Below are positions 43,682-52,611 of a DNA stretch of 64,000 nt, one piece after another. The stretch is taken from the NCBI RefSeq assembly GCF_001580545.1, contig NZ_LRBG01000008.1:62001-126000 (forward strand), written 5' to 3'. Under the pieces are notes generated by a model, which was not told the origin of the DNA, made no database searches, and saw only the letters and a program-made list of their open reading frames with translations. Made by a program: the position numbers and the translations under genes. Every line of letters starts with the position of its first letter. Position 1 is the stretch's first letter. This stretch comes from Paraburkholderia monticola (GTDB lineage Bacteria > Pseudomonadota > Gammaproteobacteria > Burkholderiales > Burkholderiaceae).

Positions 43682-44431
43682 TTACTGCATATACATGCCG
43701 CCGTTCACGTGCAGCGTCGTGCCGGTGATGTAGCCCGCTTGCGGCGACGCGAGGAACGCGACCGCATGCGCAATGTCTTCAGGGCTGCCGAGACGGCCGA
43801 GCGGAATTTGCGTTTTCAGCGCGGTCTGCTGCTCTTCGGGAAGCGCCTTCGTCATGTCGGTATCGATGAAACCGGGCGCCACGCAATTGACCGTGATGCC
43901 GCGGCTGCCGATCTCGCGCGCGAGCGCGCGTGTCATGCCCGCGACGCCGGCCTTCGCAGCTGCGTAGTTGATCTGCCCCGGGTTGCCAGCCGAGCCGACC
44001 ACCGACGTGATGTTGATGATGCGCCCGCCCTTCGCTTTCATCATCGGACGCAGCACAGCACGCGACAGGCGGAACACCGACTTCAGGTTGGTGTCGACCA
44101 CCGCGTCCCAGTCATCGTCCTTCATGCGCATCGCAAGTTGATCCTGCGTGATGCCGGCGTTGTTCACGAGCACGTTGAGCACGCCGAATTCCTTGACCGT
44201 GCCATCGATCAGCGCTTCGGCGGCGGCCGCGTCGTTGACGTCGAGCACGGCGCCGCGGCCGTTCAAGCCGGCCGCCTTGAACGCTTCGGAGATCGCGGCC
44301 GCGCCGCTTTCACTCGTTGCGGTGCCGATGACCGTCGCGCCCTGACGCGCGAGTTCCATCGCGATCGCACGGCCGATACCGCGCGACGCGCCCGTCACGA
44401 TTGCGATCTGCTTGTCGAGAGTCTTTTCCAT
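43682..44431 (-). CDS. fabG: 3-oxoacyl-ACP reductase
   Basis: NADPH-dependent ketoreductase of fatty-acid elongation. 249 residues, SDR family: cofactor motif TGASRGIG (residues 14-21), NNAG, catalytic Ser in ITSVVGSAG and Y-x3-K in INYAAAKAGVAGM. The C-terminus GTTLHVNGGMYMQ is typical. Starts 111 bp after fabD and is followed 152 bp later by acpP. Confidence 0.98.
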   Translation of the reverse strand: MEKTLDKQIAIVTGASRGIGRAIAMELARQGATVIGTATSESGAAAISEAFKAAGLNGRGAVLDVNDAAAAEALIDGTVKEFGVLNVLVNNAGITQDQLAMRMKDDDWDAVVDTNLKSVFRLSRAVLRPMMKAKGGRIINITSVVGSAGNPGQINYAAAKAGVAGMTRALAREIGSRGITVNCVAPGFIDTDMTKALPEEQQTALKTQIPLGRLGSPEDIAHAVAFLASPQAGYITGTTLHVNGGMYMQ

Positions 44432-44542
44432 CTGTCAGTCCGGATGCCCTTCAAATCGGGCTCATTGATCGTTGTTGATTCTTCCGAGGGATACCGCGCT
44501 CGCGCGGCGCGGCTCTGTCGATGCCCGCTCGCGAAAGCGCGC

Positions 44543-45478
44543 TCAACCGGCCTTCACGAGCTTCAGCGTTTCTTCGAGCGAGGCCGGATCGAACACCGAC
44601 GCGCCGACGAGATTGCCGTCGATACGCTTGGTCAAGCCGGCGAGCACCTTGCCCGGGCCGCACTCGATCACGTGCGTGACGCCCTGCGCGGCCATGGCCT
44701 GAACGCATTCGACCCAGCGCACCGCACCGGCCGCCTGACGCACGAGCGCGTCCTTGATTTTGGCCGGCTCGTTGACCACGGCGACGTCGACGTTGTTGAT
44801 GACGGGAATCGACGGCACTTGCACGTCGACGCTCGCGAGGTATTCGCGCAGCTGGTCCGACGCGGGCTTGAGCAGCGACGAATGGAACGGCGCCGAGACC
44901 GGCAGCGGCAGCGCGCGCTTCGCGCCCTTCGCCTTCGCGACTTCGCACGCCTTTTCGACCGCGGCCTTGTGGCCTGCGATCACGACTTGCGCCGGCGCGT
45001 TGAAATTGACGGCTTCGACGACACCCGCCACCGACGCTTCCGCGCAGACCGCGCGCACCGTGTCGTCGTCGAGGCCGAGAATCGCGGCCATGCCGCCTTC
45101 GCCCACCGGCACCGCGGTTTGCATCGCCTGCGCGCGGAAACGCACGAGCGGCACCGCGTCACGGAAGGCGAGCGCGCCCGCCGCGACGAGCGCCGTGTAC
45201 TCACCGAGGCTGTGGCCGGCAACGATCGCCGGCGCCGGGCCGCCCGCCTGCTGCCACGCACGGTAGATCGCGTAGGCCGCGGTCAACATGACCGGCTGGG
45301 TGTTGGTGGTGAGATTGAGATCTTCGGCGGGGCCTTCGGCGATCAATTTGCCGAGGTCCTGATTGAGTGCGTCGGACGCTTCCTGGACCGTCTCACGCAC
45401 GATGGCATGATCGGCGAATGCGTTCAGCATGCCGACCGCCTGCGAACCCTGCCCAGGAAAAACGAACGCGAATTTCAT
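44543..45478 (-). CDS. fabD: Malonyl-CoA:ACP transacylase
   Basis: Loads malonate onto ACP. 311 residues; nucleophile Ser in VAGHSLGEY, the GQGSQ motif at the N-terminus (FVFPGQGSQAVGM), catalytic His in PFHSSLL, and Arg in RFRAQAMQ. ATG 45478. In the fabH-fabD-fabG-acpP-fabF order. Confidence 0.98.
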   Translation of the reverse strand: MKFAFVFPGQGSQAVGMLNAFADHAIVRETVQEASDALNQDLGKLIAEGPAEDLNLTTNTQPVMLTAAYAIYRAWQQAGGPAPAIVAGHSLGEYTALVAAGALAFRDAVPLVRFRAQAMQTAVPVGEGGMAAILGLDDDTVRAVCAEASVAGVVEAVNFNAPAQVVIAGHKAAVEKACEVAKAKGAKRALPLPVSAPFHSSLLKPASDQLREYLASVDVQVPSIPVINNVDVAVVNEPAKIKDALVRQAAGAVRWVECVQAMAAQGVTHVIECGPGKVLAGLTKRIDGNLVGASVFDPASLEETLKLVKAG

Positions 45479-45596
45479 ATCGTCCCCAAAATCTGTTTAA
45501 TCGGATGTGGCGGCCGGCCGCGGCGTGCTGCATGGCGCGCGCGTAGCTCTGGCCGCACGGGCGCCGCCAATGGCGCCCTGTGATGCGTCGTCGCGC

Positions 45597-46586
45597 TCAG
45601 TAGCGGATGACCGACGCACCCCACGTGAAGCCGCCGCCGACGCCTTCGATCAGCACGTTCTGGCCGCGCTTGATCCGGCCGTCGCGCACCGCGACATCAA
45701 ATGCGAGCGGAATGGACGCCGCCGACGTATTGCCGTGCTCGCCCACCGTGACGACCATGCGCTCCTGCGGCAAGCCGAGCTTGCGACAGGTGCTTTGCAT
45801 GATGCGGATATTGGCCTGATGCGGAATCAGCCAGTCGATCTGCTCGGGTTTCAGATCGGCTTTTTCCAATGCTTCGATAGCGACCTTCTCGAGCACGTTG
45901 ACGGCGAGCTTGAACACCGCCTGGCCGTCCATGTGCAGGAATGCGCTGCCCGCGACCACGCCGCCGTTCACGTTGCCCGGCGTGCAGAGAATGTTCGAGT
46001 GGCTGCCGTCCGCGTGCAGCGCGCTTGCCAGCACGCCCGGTTCGTCGGATGCCTGCAGGATTACAGCGCCCGCGCCATCGCCGAACAACACGCAGGTGGT
46101 GCGGTCGTTGAAGTCGAGGATTCGCGAGAAGGTTTCCGCGCCGACCACGAGGGCCGTGCGATGCTGGCCGCTGCGGATCAGGCTGTCAACCGTCGCGACC
46201 GCGTACGCGAAGCCGGAGCAGACCGCTTGCACATCGAACGCGGCGCCGTGATTCTTGATGCCGAGCTTGTTCTGCAGCAGGCAGGCGGTACTCGGGAATA
46301 CGAAGTCCGGCGTGGAGGTGGCGACGACGATCAGGTCGATGGACTGCGGATCGATGTCCGCCGCTTCGATCGCGCGCTGCGAAGCGACCAGCGCGAGGTC
46401 GCTGGTCGTGACGTCCGCTTCGGCGAAGTGACGGGCATGAATACCCGTGCGAGCGACGATCCATTCGTCGCTCGTCTCGACACCTTGTCTGGCGAGGCGC
46501 TCAGCCAGATCCTGATTGGTGACGCGGTTGGGCGGCAGACAGCTGCCGGTGCCCAGCACGCGGGAATAGATTGTGGATTGAGCCAT
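45597..46586 (-). CDS. fabH: 3-oxoacyl-ACP synthase III
   Basis: Starts fatty-acid synthesis by condensing acetyl-CoA with malonyl-ACP. 329 residues; catalytic Cys in [12 protein letters not shown], His in [10 protein letters not shown] and Asn in [10 protein letters not shown]. The ATG overlaps the plsX stop (TAATG at 46586), so the two are translationally coupled. Confidence 0.98.
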   Translation of the reverse strand: MAQSTIYSRVLGTGSCLPPNRVTNQDLAERLARQGVETSDEWIVARTGIHARHFAEADVTTSDLALVASQRAIEAADIDPQSIDLIVVATSTPDFVFPSTACLLQNKLGIKNHGAAFDVQAVCSGFAYAVATVDSLIRSGQHRTALVVGAETFSRILDFNDRTTCVLFGDGAGAVILQASDEPGVLASALHADGSHSNILCTPGNVNGGVVAGSAFLHMDGQAVFKLAVNVLEKVAIEALEKADLKPEQIDWLIPHQANIRIMQSTCRKLGLPQERMVVTVGEHGNTSAASIPLAFDVAVRDGRIKRGQNVLIEGVGGGFTWGASVIRY

Positions 46587-47692
46587 TATGCCTTCGAGGA
46601 TTGCGCAGCGTAGGGCTCGGCCGGCTGGCCTGCGATCGGGCTTGCGTGACCCGCACCGCTTGCGTCGCGCGCCGCCTGTTCGAGAGAACCCGCATTCTCT
46701 TCCATCGCTCGCGCAAGGCGCTCCAGCACGCCGTTTTTGACGGCATCATACCCGCGTTTGATAGCCCACTCAAACGCGTAGGCATCGGCGGAGCCGTGGC
46801 TTTTGATCACGAGGCCACGCAAGCCGAGCAGCGCGGCGCCGTTGTATTGCCGATGATCGACACGTTTCTTGAAGCGCATCAATACCGGCAGCGCGAGCAC
46901 CGCCATCACCTTGGTCAGCCACGACCGGCCAAACTCTTCCTTGATGATGTTGGACAGCATTTGCGCGAGACCTTCCGACGTCTTCAGCGCGACATTGCCG
47001 ACAAAGCCATCGCAGACGATCACGTCGACGGTGCCCTTGTAGATGTCGTCGCCTTCGACATTGCCGTGAAAGTTCAGTGTACTCGCACGCAGCAGTTCGC
47101 CGGCGCGCTTGATGATGTCGTTGCCCTTGATGACTTCTTCGCCAATGTTGAGCAGACCGATTGTGGGCCGCTCCTTGCCCTCGAGCGCGGACACGAGCGC
47201 GTGCCCCATCTCCGCGAACTGCAGCAGATGCTGCGGCTCGCAGTCGACGTTGGCGCCCAGGTCGAGCATCATCGTATAGCCAGTGGGATTGGGCAGGGCA
47301 AACGCGATGGCCGGGCGTTCGATGCCCGACAGCGTTTTCAGCACATAACGCGAAACCGCCATCAGCGCGCCGGTATTGCCGGCGGAAATGCAGGCTTGCG
47401 CCTCGCCTTCCTTGACGCGGTTCAGCGCCACGCGCATTGACGAATCTTTTTTCTTGCGCAGCGCGACCTCGACCGGATCGTCCATTGCGACGACCTCGGT
47501 GGCGGGCAGGACGGTCAGTGCCGGCAGATCCTGAGCCTTGAGCTTCTTCAGCTGCGCACGAATGGCACTTTCAATGCCGACGAGCAGCAACTGCGCATCG
47601 GGATGCGAACGAACGAAGTTGACGGCAGCGGGAACGGTCACGGACGGGCCGTGGTCGCCTCCCATGCAATCTATCGTGAGCTTTACTGTCAT
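46586..47692 (-). CDS. plsX: Phosphate acyltransferase PlsX
   Basis: Makes acyl-phosphate from acyl-ACP for phospholipid synthesis. 368 residues; the N-terminus [16 protein letters not shown] and the block [12 protein letters not shown] are family signatures. The last 35 residues are an Ala/Ser-rich tail beyond the usual end. It lies 172 bp after rpmF; that gap holds an intrinsic terminator. Confidence 0.97.
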   Translation of the reverse strand: MTVKLTIDCMGGDHGPSVTVPAAVNFVRSHPDAQLLLVGIESAIRAQLKKLKAQDLPALTVLPATEVVAMDDPVEVALRKKKDSSMRVALNRVKEGEAQACISAGNTGALMAVSRYVLKTLSGIERPAIAFALPNPTGYTMMLDLGANVDCEPQHLLQFAEMGHALVSALEGKERPTIGLLNIGEEVIKGNDIIKRAGELLRASTLNFHGNVEGDDIYKGTVDVIVCDGFVGNVALKTSEGLAQMLSNIIKEEFGRSWLTKVMAVLALPVLMRFKKRVDHRQYNGAALLGLRGLVIKSHGSADAYAFEWAIKRGYDAVKNGVLERLARAMEENAGSLEQAARDASGAGHASPIAGQPAEPYAAQSSKA

Positions 47693-47763
47693 GGAGTGCG
47701 ACGAAATTCAGACGCTCTGCTTGGGATCGCAGTATGCACCAAAGCGCCAACTGCGATTGACAC

Positions 47764-47793
47764 AAAAAAGCGGCAAGTGAATGCCGCCTTTTT
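47764..47793. terminator. Intrinsic terminator between rpmF and plsX
   Basis: Minus strand GCGGCA, loop TTCACT, TGCCGC, then TTTTTT. The stem is short (6 bp, up to 7) but GC-rich. It should partly stop yceD-rpmF transcripts before plsX. The plus strand also shows TTTTT. Confidence 0.72.
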
Positions 47794-47863
47794 GCCGAAC
47801 CAGGAAAATGTCAAGCGAGCCGATCGCTACGCGAAACGCCGTAGGGCGCATCGCAGTCAACGA

Positions 47864-48043
47864 TTAGTCGTTCTTCGTCTTGACGACTTTCTTGCCGCGA
47901 TAGTAGCCGTTCGGGCTGATGTGGTGACGCAGATGCACTTCGCCCGTGCTCGGCTCAACGGCCAGCGGCGCTGCCGTCAGGAAATCGTGCGAACGGTGCA
48001 TGCCGCGCTTCGACGGCGACTTCTTGTTTTGTTGAACTGCCAT
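47864..48043 (-). CDS. rpmF: 50S ribosomal protein L32
   Basis: 59-residue basic ribosomal protein. [20 protein letters not shown] is the L32 signature and the C-terminal half ([18 protein letters not shown]) has no zinc-binding cysteines, so it is the Cys-free form. ATG 48043 with GGAG about 10 nt upstream. Follows yceD by about 100 bp, the universal yceD-rpmF pair. Confidence 0.98.
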   Translation of the reverse strand: MAVQQNKKSPSKRGMHRSHDFLTAAPLAVEPSTGEVHLRHHISPNGYYRGKKVVKTKND

Positions 48044-48145
48044 GACTAAAACTCCAAAAAATTTTCCGAATTCTAACACAGCCCGATACGGTCTTAACCA
48101 CTGGCCAAACGGCCAATATGCCCGCATCGCGCCACCTGCAACTGT

Positions 48146-48802
48146 TCAATGCTTTTTGCCGCCCGGTTCGTCGCGCTTCAGACTTTCGAGCGCCGCGAAC
48201 GGATTGCGCCGCTCCGTGGACTGGTCCTGCTCGCCGGCATCGCCAGCCTCGTCCTGCGCAGCTTCATCGCCCTCGCCTTCACTGCCGTCCGCACCCGAGA
48301 CCAGACTCTCGTGCACCTCAGGGCAGACCTCGTGCTTGGGCACGAGCGGCAAGGAAAGCAGCAACTCTTCTTCGATCAAGTCGATGAGATCGAACTGGCG
48401 CGAACCCACGATCACCTCGACTTCATCCTCGTCGAGCGGAAACTCTTCAGCTTCCGCCTCCGTATTGACGATCCGGTAAGTTGCATCGACGTTGAACGCC
48501 TGCGAATACGGCGTCAAGCACCGCTGGCATTCGAGCCACGTGGCACCGTGAACCGCCAGCCGAAGATAAGGCTGGGGACCTTCGGTGCCGTCGTCCTGCA
48601 ATTCCGGCTGCGTCGTCCCTTCGGCTTGCCATGTGAACGCGGTGTCGCGATCTGGCGCTTCCGCCGGGACTTCGTTTAACATGCGCGGCAGTTGCGAGAC
48701 GCGCACGACACCCGCGGCCTGACGCCCACTCCGCGCAAATTCGAACAGATCGAGTTCATGCGGGTCGGACAGACCTGCAGGTTTGCCAAGATGTTGAGTC
48801 AT
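48146..48802 (-). CDS. yceD: YceD/DUF177 family, 23S rRNA accumulation protein
   Basis: 218 residues; the family is linked to 23S rRNA accumulation and large-subunit assembly. ATG 48802 (MTQHLGKPAGLSDPHELDL) is fixed by AGGAG 7 nt upstream. The CxxC block LECQRCLTPYSQAF and the acidic EEFPLDEDEVEVI are typical, and the C-terminus NPFAALESLK is the conserved YceD end. It heads the yceD-rpmF-plsX-fab block, about 195 nt after a near-consensus promoter. Confidence 0.95.
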   Translation of the reverse strand: MTQHLGKPAGLSDPHELDLFEFARSGRQAAGVVRVSQLPRMLNEVPAEAPDRDTAFTWQAEGTTQPELQDDGTEGPQPYLRLAVHGATWLECQRCLTPYSQAFNVDATYRIVNTEAEAEEFPLDEDEVEVIVGSRQFDLIDLIEEELLLSLPLVPKHEVCPEVHESLVSGADGSEGEGDEAAQDEAGDAGEQDQSTERRNPFAALESLKRDEPGGKKH

Positions 48803-49004
48803 GTGCGCTCCTGCGTCGGCAAGCATGTTGCCGGGGTGATTCGCGAAGGACGATCAGATCCGCCGCGAAGATATCCGGTGTGCGAGGTAGCCGGTGAAGC
48901 CCGCGGACATTGCGTTCAAGCCTACTGCGCTTTCTTCGATCTTCGGAAAGCCGCTGAACGCGCCGAGACCCCTTCAAGCGCAAGCATACCGTGAAAAGCC
49001 CGAA

Positions 49005-49033
49005 ATCATATCCGTTTTGTCTTTTCGAGTCAA
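49005..49033 (-). promoter_or_regulatory. Sigma70 promoter of the yceD-rpmF-plsX-fab block
   Basis: Minus strand TTGACT (49033-49028), 17-bp spacer, TATGAT (49010-49005): 5/6 match in each box and ideal spacing. Start expected near 48998, giving a leader of about 195 nt before yceD. Confidence 0.8.
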
Positions 49034-49093
49034 ACACTTAAGCCCGTACGTGCCCGACCCCGTACGACCCGACTCTCCCGTTGCCCGCAAACC

Positions 49094-49711
49094 ATGCCTG
49101 ATTCCTCCAAACGCCCGCCACGCCTGATTCTGGCGTCGAGTTCGCCCTATCGCCGCGAGTTGCTCGCACGCCTGCGCGTGCCGTTCGACGTCGTCGTCCC
49201 CGCGATCGATGAAACCCCGCTCGCGGGCGAAACGCCCGAAGCCACCGCGCTACGCCTCGCCGAAGCCAAAGCCCGCGCGGTAGCCCAAGGGCTCGCCGCC
49301 GACGAGCACGTGCTCGTGATCGGCTCCGACCAGGTTGCCACCTACGACGGCCTGCAGATCGGCAAACCCGGCACACACGACAAAGCGTTGGCGCAACTAC
49401 GGGCCATGCGCGGCCGCGAGGTACTGTTCCATAGCGCGCTGTGTCTGTTCGACAGCGCGACGAACAGCGCGCAAACCGTCGACGTGATCACACGTGTGCG
49501 CTTTCGCAACCTGCCTGACGCGGCGCTCGACGCCTACCTGCACGCCGAAACGCCCTACGACGTAGCCGGCAGCGCCAAATCCGAAGGCCTAGGCATCGCG
49601 CTGCTGGAAGCCATCCATTCCGACGATCCCACCGCGCTCGTCGGCCTGCCACTGATCGCACTGTCGAGCATGCTGCTCGCGGCCGGCTATCCGCTTTTGG
49701 GGGCACGATGA
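49094..49711 (+). CDS. yceF: Maf-family nucleotide pyrophosphatase, YceF type
   Basis: 205 residues. Hydrolyses non-canonical nucleotides; the first motif is LILASSSPYRRELLARL, the SSSPYRR form of the m7GTP-specific YceF subgroup. The catalytic Asp is in VIGSDQVA, with conserved Gln and Lys in IGKPGTHDKALAQL and the Y-D-V-A-G block ETPYDVAGSAKSEG. Divergent from yceD, its usual neighbour. Its stop overlaps the next gene's start by 4 bp. Confidence 0.95.
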   Translation: MPDSSKRPPRLILASSSPYRRELLARLRVPFDVVVPAIDETPLAGETPEATALRLAEAKARAVAQGLAADEHVLVIGSDQVATYDGLQIGKPGTHDKALAQLRAMRGREVLFHSALCLFDSATNSAQTVDVITRVRFRNLPDAALDAYLHAETPYDVAGSAKSEGLGIALLEAIHSDDPTALVGLPLIALSSMLLAAGYPLLGAR

Positions 49712-50427
49712 CCGGCACACTCTATCTAATCCCGAACACCCTAGGCGAAGGCGACGCGAGCGCGCTCGACCTGGTGCTGCCCGCCCCCGTGCGCGCCCGC
49801 GCGGCGTCACTGCGCTATTACATTGGCGAAAACGCGAAAACGACGCGCGCGTTCCTGAAGAAAGTCGGCACCGAGCGGCCGATTCAGGAAATCGAGATTC
49901 GAGAACTGAACGTCAATACGCCGGCCGGTGAGATCGATAAACTGCTGGCGCCCTTGCTGGCCGGGACCGATGCGGGTCTCGTCTCCGAAGCCGGCTGTCC
50001 GGCGGTCGCGGACCCGGGCGCACTGCTTGTGCGACGCGCGCACGAGCGCGGCGTGAAGGTTGTGCCGCTGGTCGGGCCGAGCTCGATTCTTCTCGCGCTG
50101 ATGGCGTCGGGGCTGAACGGCCAAAGCTTTGCGTTTCACGGCTACCTGCCCGTCGACGCCGCCGAGCGGGCCAAACGGCTGCGCGATCTCGAACAACAGT
50201 CGCGCAAGGGCAAGCAGACGCAGATTTTCATCGAAACACCGTACCGGAATCGTGCGCTGCTCGATACCTTGCTGGCGACCTGCGCACCGTCGACGCTGGT
50301 CTGTGTGGCGGTCGATCTGACGCTCCCGACCGAAACGATCGCGAGCCGGACTGTCTCCGACTGGAAAAAGAAGTCGGAGATCGATTTGCATAAACGGCCG
50401 GCGATTTTTCTGATCCTGGCGGCCTGA
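49708..50427 (+). CDS. SAM-dependent methyltransferase, tetrapyrrole-methylase fold (RsmI-like)
   Basis: 239 residues; paralogue of RsmI, the 16S rRNA C1402 ribose methylase. The N-terminus MTGTLYLIPNTLGEG lacks the GTPIGNL sequence of RsmI, but LVSEAGCPAVADPGALLVRRA and VVPLVGPSSILLALMASGL match the fold's SAM and substrate loops. Family members are often annotated only as SAM-dependent methyltransferase; substrate unknown. Coupled to yceF by ATGA overlap. Confidence 0.88.
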   Translation: MTGTLYLIPNTLGEGDASALDLVLPAPVRARAASLRYYIGENAKTTRAFLKKVGTERPIQEIEIRELNVNTPAGEIDKLLAPLLAGTDAGLVSEAGCPAVADPGALLVRRAHERGVKVVPLVGPSSILLALMASGLNGQSFAFHGYLPVDAAERAKRLRDLEQQSRKGKQTQIFIETPYRNRALLDTLLATCAPSTLVCVAVDLTLPTETIASRTVSDWKKKSEIDLHKRPAIFLILAA

Positions 50428-50453
50428 GCGCCCGAAACCGCGCCCGCAAAGCC

Positions 50454-50498
50454 AAAGCCCGCGCGACCGGTCAGACCGACCGGGCGCGCGGGCTTTCT
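50454..50498. terminator. Bidirectional terminator between the RsmI-like gene and sppA-like gene
   Basis: AAAGCCCGCGCG-A-CCGGTC paired with GACCGG-G-CGCGCGGGCTTT around a short loop: about 18 pairs with one mismatch, ending TTTC on plus and TTTG on minus. Ends both convergent genes. Confidence 0.8.
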
Positions 50499-50511
50499 CA
50501 TGGCTGCGAGA

Positions 50512-51513
50512 TCAATGCAGATTCAGCTTCGCGCCAAGGGCCATCGCTCGAACTGCACCCGCGCCGACCGCCGCGCCGAATTTGCGCGCAACACGGTCTG
50601 TAATGCTCTCTTTTACCGTGTAATCGACGATATCCGGCGCTTTGAAGATCTCACGCGCGACGTAATCCGCGTCGCCAAATCCGTCCGCGAGGCCGAGTTC
50701 GACGCTCTTCTGCCCGGTCCAGAACAGGCCCGAGAACATGTCTGGGGTCTCATGCAGGCGCTTGCCGCGTCCCTGACGCACGGCGTCGATGAACTGCGCG
50801 TGGATCTGATCCAGCATGTCCTGCGCATGCTCATCCATCTTCGGCGTTTCCGGCGAGAACGGATCGAAAAAGCCCTTGTTCTCACCCGATGTGTGCAGCC
50901 GACGCTGAATCCCCAGCTTGTCCATCAGGCCTGTAAAACCGAAGCTGTCCATCAAGACGCCGATCGAACCGACGATGCTCGCCTTGTCGACATAAATCTT
51001 CTCCGCCGCGGCGGCCGCGTAGTAGCCGCCCGACGCACACATATCGCCGACTACGACGTACAGCGGTATGGACGCATATTTGGCACGCAGCCGCCGAATC
51101 TCGCTGTTGATAATGCCCGCCTGCACCGGACTGCCTCCTGGGCTGTTGCAGTACAGGATCACGCCTGCCGTGTCGGAATCTTCGAACGCAGAATCGAGCG
51201 CAGTGTTGATATCTTCAGCGTTTGCGTTCGTATCCGTCGCGATCTCACCATCAAGTGAAATCATCGCCGTATGACGGCCGGTAGTGGCAACCCGCTCGCC
51301 CGAAAAGTTCAGCACGCCCCACACGGCCAGCACGAGCACGGCGAGGAACACAAAGCGGAAGAATATTCGCCAGCGCCGCGCGGCGCGTTGCTCCGTGATC
51401 GCGGCGAGGGCAATGCGCTCGAGAGCTGCCCGCTCCCAGCCCGGCTCGTCGGCGGACGGACGGGAGCGGCCGCCCGAGGCCGGGTCTTTTTCGGGGGTCA
51501 AATTGTCGGACAT
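50512..51513 (-). CDS. Signal peptide peptidase, SppA-like (peptidase S49)
   Basis: 333 residues. One membrane helix (about 47-68, FFRFVFLAVLVLAVWGVLNF) anchors a periplasmic Ser-Lys protease domain. The nucleophile Ser is in GDMCASGGYYAAAA and the Lys in the following KIYVDKASIVGSIGV region. It is the short single-domain (36K) SppA form, which degrades cleaved signal peptides. ATG 51513; the Rieske gene is 28 bp upstream in the same direction. Confidence 0.92.
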   Translation of the reverse strand: MSDNLTPEKDPASGGRSRPSADEPGWERAALERIALAAITEQRAARRWRIFFRFVFLAVLVLAVWGVLNFSGERVATTGRHTAMISLDGEIATDTNANAEDINTALDSAFEDSDTAGVILYCNSPGGSPVQAGIINSEIRRLRAKYASIPLYVVVGDMCASGGYYAAAAAEKIYVDKASIVGSIGVLMDSFGFTGLMDKLGIQRRLHTSGENKGFFDPFSPETPKMDEHAQDMLDQIHAQFIDAVRQGRGKRLHETPDMFSGLFWTGQKSVELGLADGFGDADYVAREIFKAPDIVDYTVKESITDRVARKFGAAVGAGAVRAMALGAKLNLH

Positions 51514-51541
51514 GCGGAGAGTGGAAAGATTGAAAGGAAAA

Positions 51542-51955
51542 TCAGCGCGAGAGCGGCATCAATTCGCCGTCAGGCAGCCAGAATACCGCACGGCCCTCGC
51601 GCGTATCGCGCTCCTCGACCTGTACGGGGCGCAATCTGCCTCCGCGACACGGACCACCCACGCATTTGCCGGTATCTGGCGCGTAAATCGCGCCATGTGT
51701 CGCGCACATCAAGTATAAGCCGGACGATTCGAAGAACCGCCCCTCCTGCCAATCCAGCTCCATCGGCACATGCGCGCAGCGATTCAGATAGCCGTATGCG
51801 CGGCCATCATAGCGGACGAAGAACACCACCACCTCCTGTCCGCCGAGTTGCGCTTCGCGTCGGATGCCGTCACCGCCGTCGACCAGTTCGTCGGACGAGC
51901 AGATGCGCACGGCCTGCGCAGCAGCGGCAGCAGCCTCGACGCCGTCGGTGCTCAT
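51542..51955 (-). CDS. Rieske [2Fe-2S] domain protein
   Basis: 137 residues, single Rieske domain. Ligands: C-x-H in NRCAHVPMELDW and C-x2-H in LMCATHGAIYAPDTGKC. The protein lacks a membrane anchor or oxygenase domain, so it is likely a soluble electron-transfer ferredoxin, partner unknown. The ATG overlaps the stop of the HAD phosphatase gene (ATGA), a constant neighbour in this lineage with rluC and sppA. Confidence 0.92.
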   Translation of the reverse strand: MSTDGVEAAAAAAQAVRICSSDELVDGGDGIRREAQLGGQEVVVFFVRYDGRAYGYLNRCAHVPMELDWQEGRFFESSGLYLMCATHGAIYAPDTGKCVGGPCRGGRLRPVQVEERDTREGRAVFWLPDGELMPLSR

Positions 51956-52611
51956 GCGTTCTCCCGCAACCAGCCGGACAGATCGCTGACGCTCGACGCG
52001 ACGAACTTCGGCGACATCGCATTCAGCGAATTCGCCGGATGCGCACCATAGGTCACCCCGATGCCCGTCACGCCGGCGTTGAGCGCCATCTGCAAATCGT
52101 GCGTCGTATCGCCGATCATGACGGTGCGCGCGATGTCCTGCCCCAATTCCCGGGTCAGCTCGTGCAGCATCGCCGGATGCGGCTTCGAGAAGGTTTCGTC
52201 AGCGCAGCGCGTGCCGTCAAACAGGCTCGTCAGGCGAGCCTGGTCGAGCGCGCGGTTCAGCCCGACGCGGCTCTTGCCGGTCGCGACCGCGAGCAGGTAG
52301 CCGAGGTCGCGCAACTCCTGAAGCATCTCGCGCACCCCAGGGAAGAGTTCGGTGGTCTGGTCTTTTACCAGAAAATGAAAGCGGTAGCGCTCAGATAGCC
52401 GCGGATAGTCGACCGGATCGAGCGTCGGCGCGGCAATCTGCAGTGCGTCGCGCAGGCCGAGGCCGATCACATAGCTCGCGGCTTCGTCGGCGGGAACCGG
52501 CAAGCCGAGGTCACGACACGCCGCCTGGATGCTGCGCGTGATGTGCACGGTCGAATCCATCAGCGTGCCATCCCAGTCAAACACGATCAGGTCAAATTGC
52601 TCTCTAGCCAT
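51952..52611 (-). CDS. gph: HAD-family hydrolase, phosphoglycolate-phosphatase-like
   Basis: 219 residues. HAD motif I DWDGTLMDS (nucleophile Asp), helical cap, motif II VATGKS, motif III Lys near FSKPHP, motif IV MIGDTTHDLQMA. This is the Gph/PgmB-like subgroup; substrate may be 2-phosphoglycolate or another small phosphate, so the symbol is tentative. It overlaps the rluC stop at its start and the Rieske start at its end. Confidence 0.88.
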   Translation of the reverse strand: MAREQFDLIVFDWDGTLMDSTVHITRSIQAACRDLGLPVPADEAASYVIGLGLRDALQIAAPTLDPVDYPRLSERYRFHFLVKDQTTELFPGVREMLQELRDLGYLLAVATGKSRVGLNRALDQARLTSLFDGTRCADETFSKPHPAMLHELTRELGQDIARTVMIGDTTHDLQMALNAGVTGIGVTYGAHPANSLNAMSPKFVASSVSDLSGWLRENA

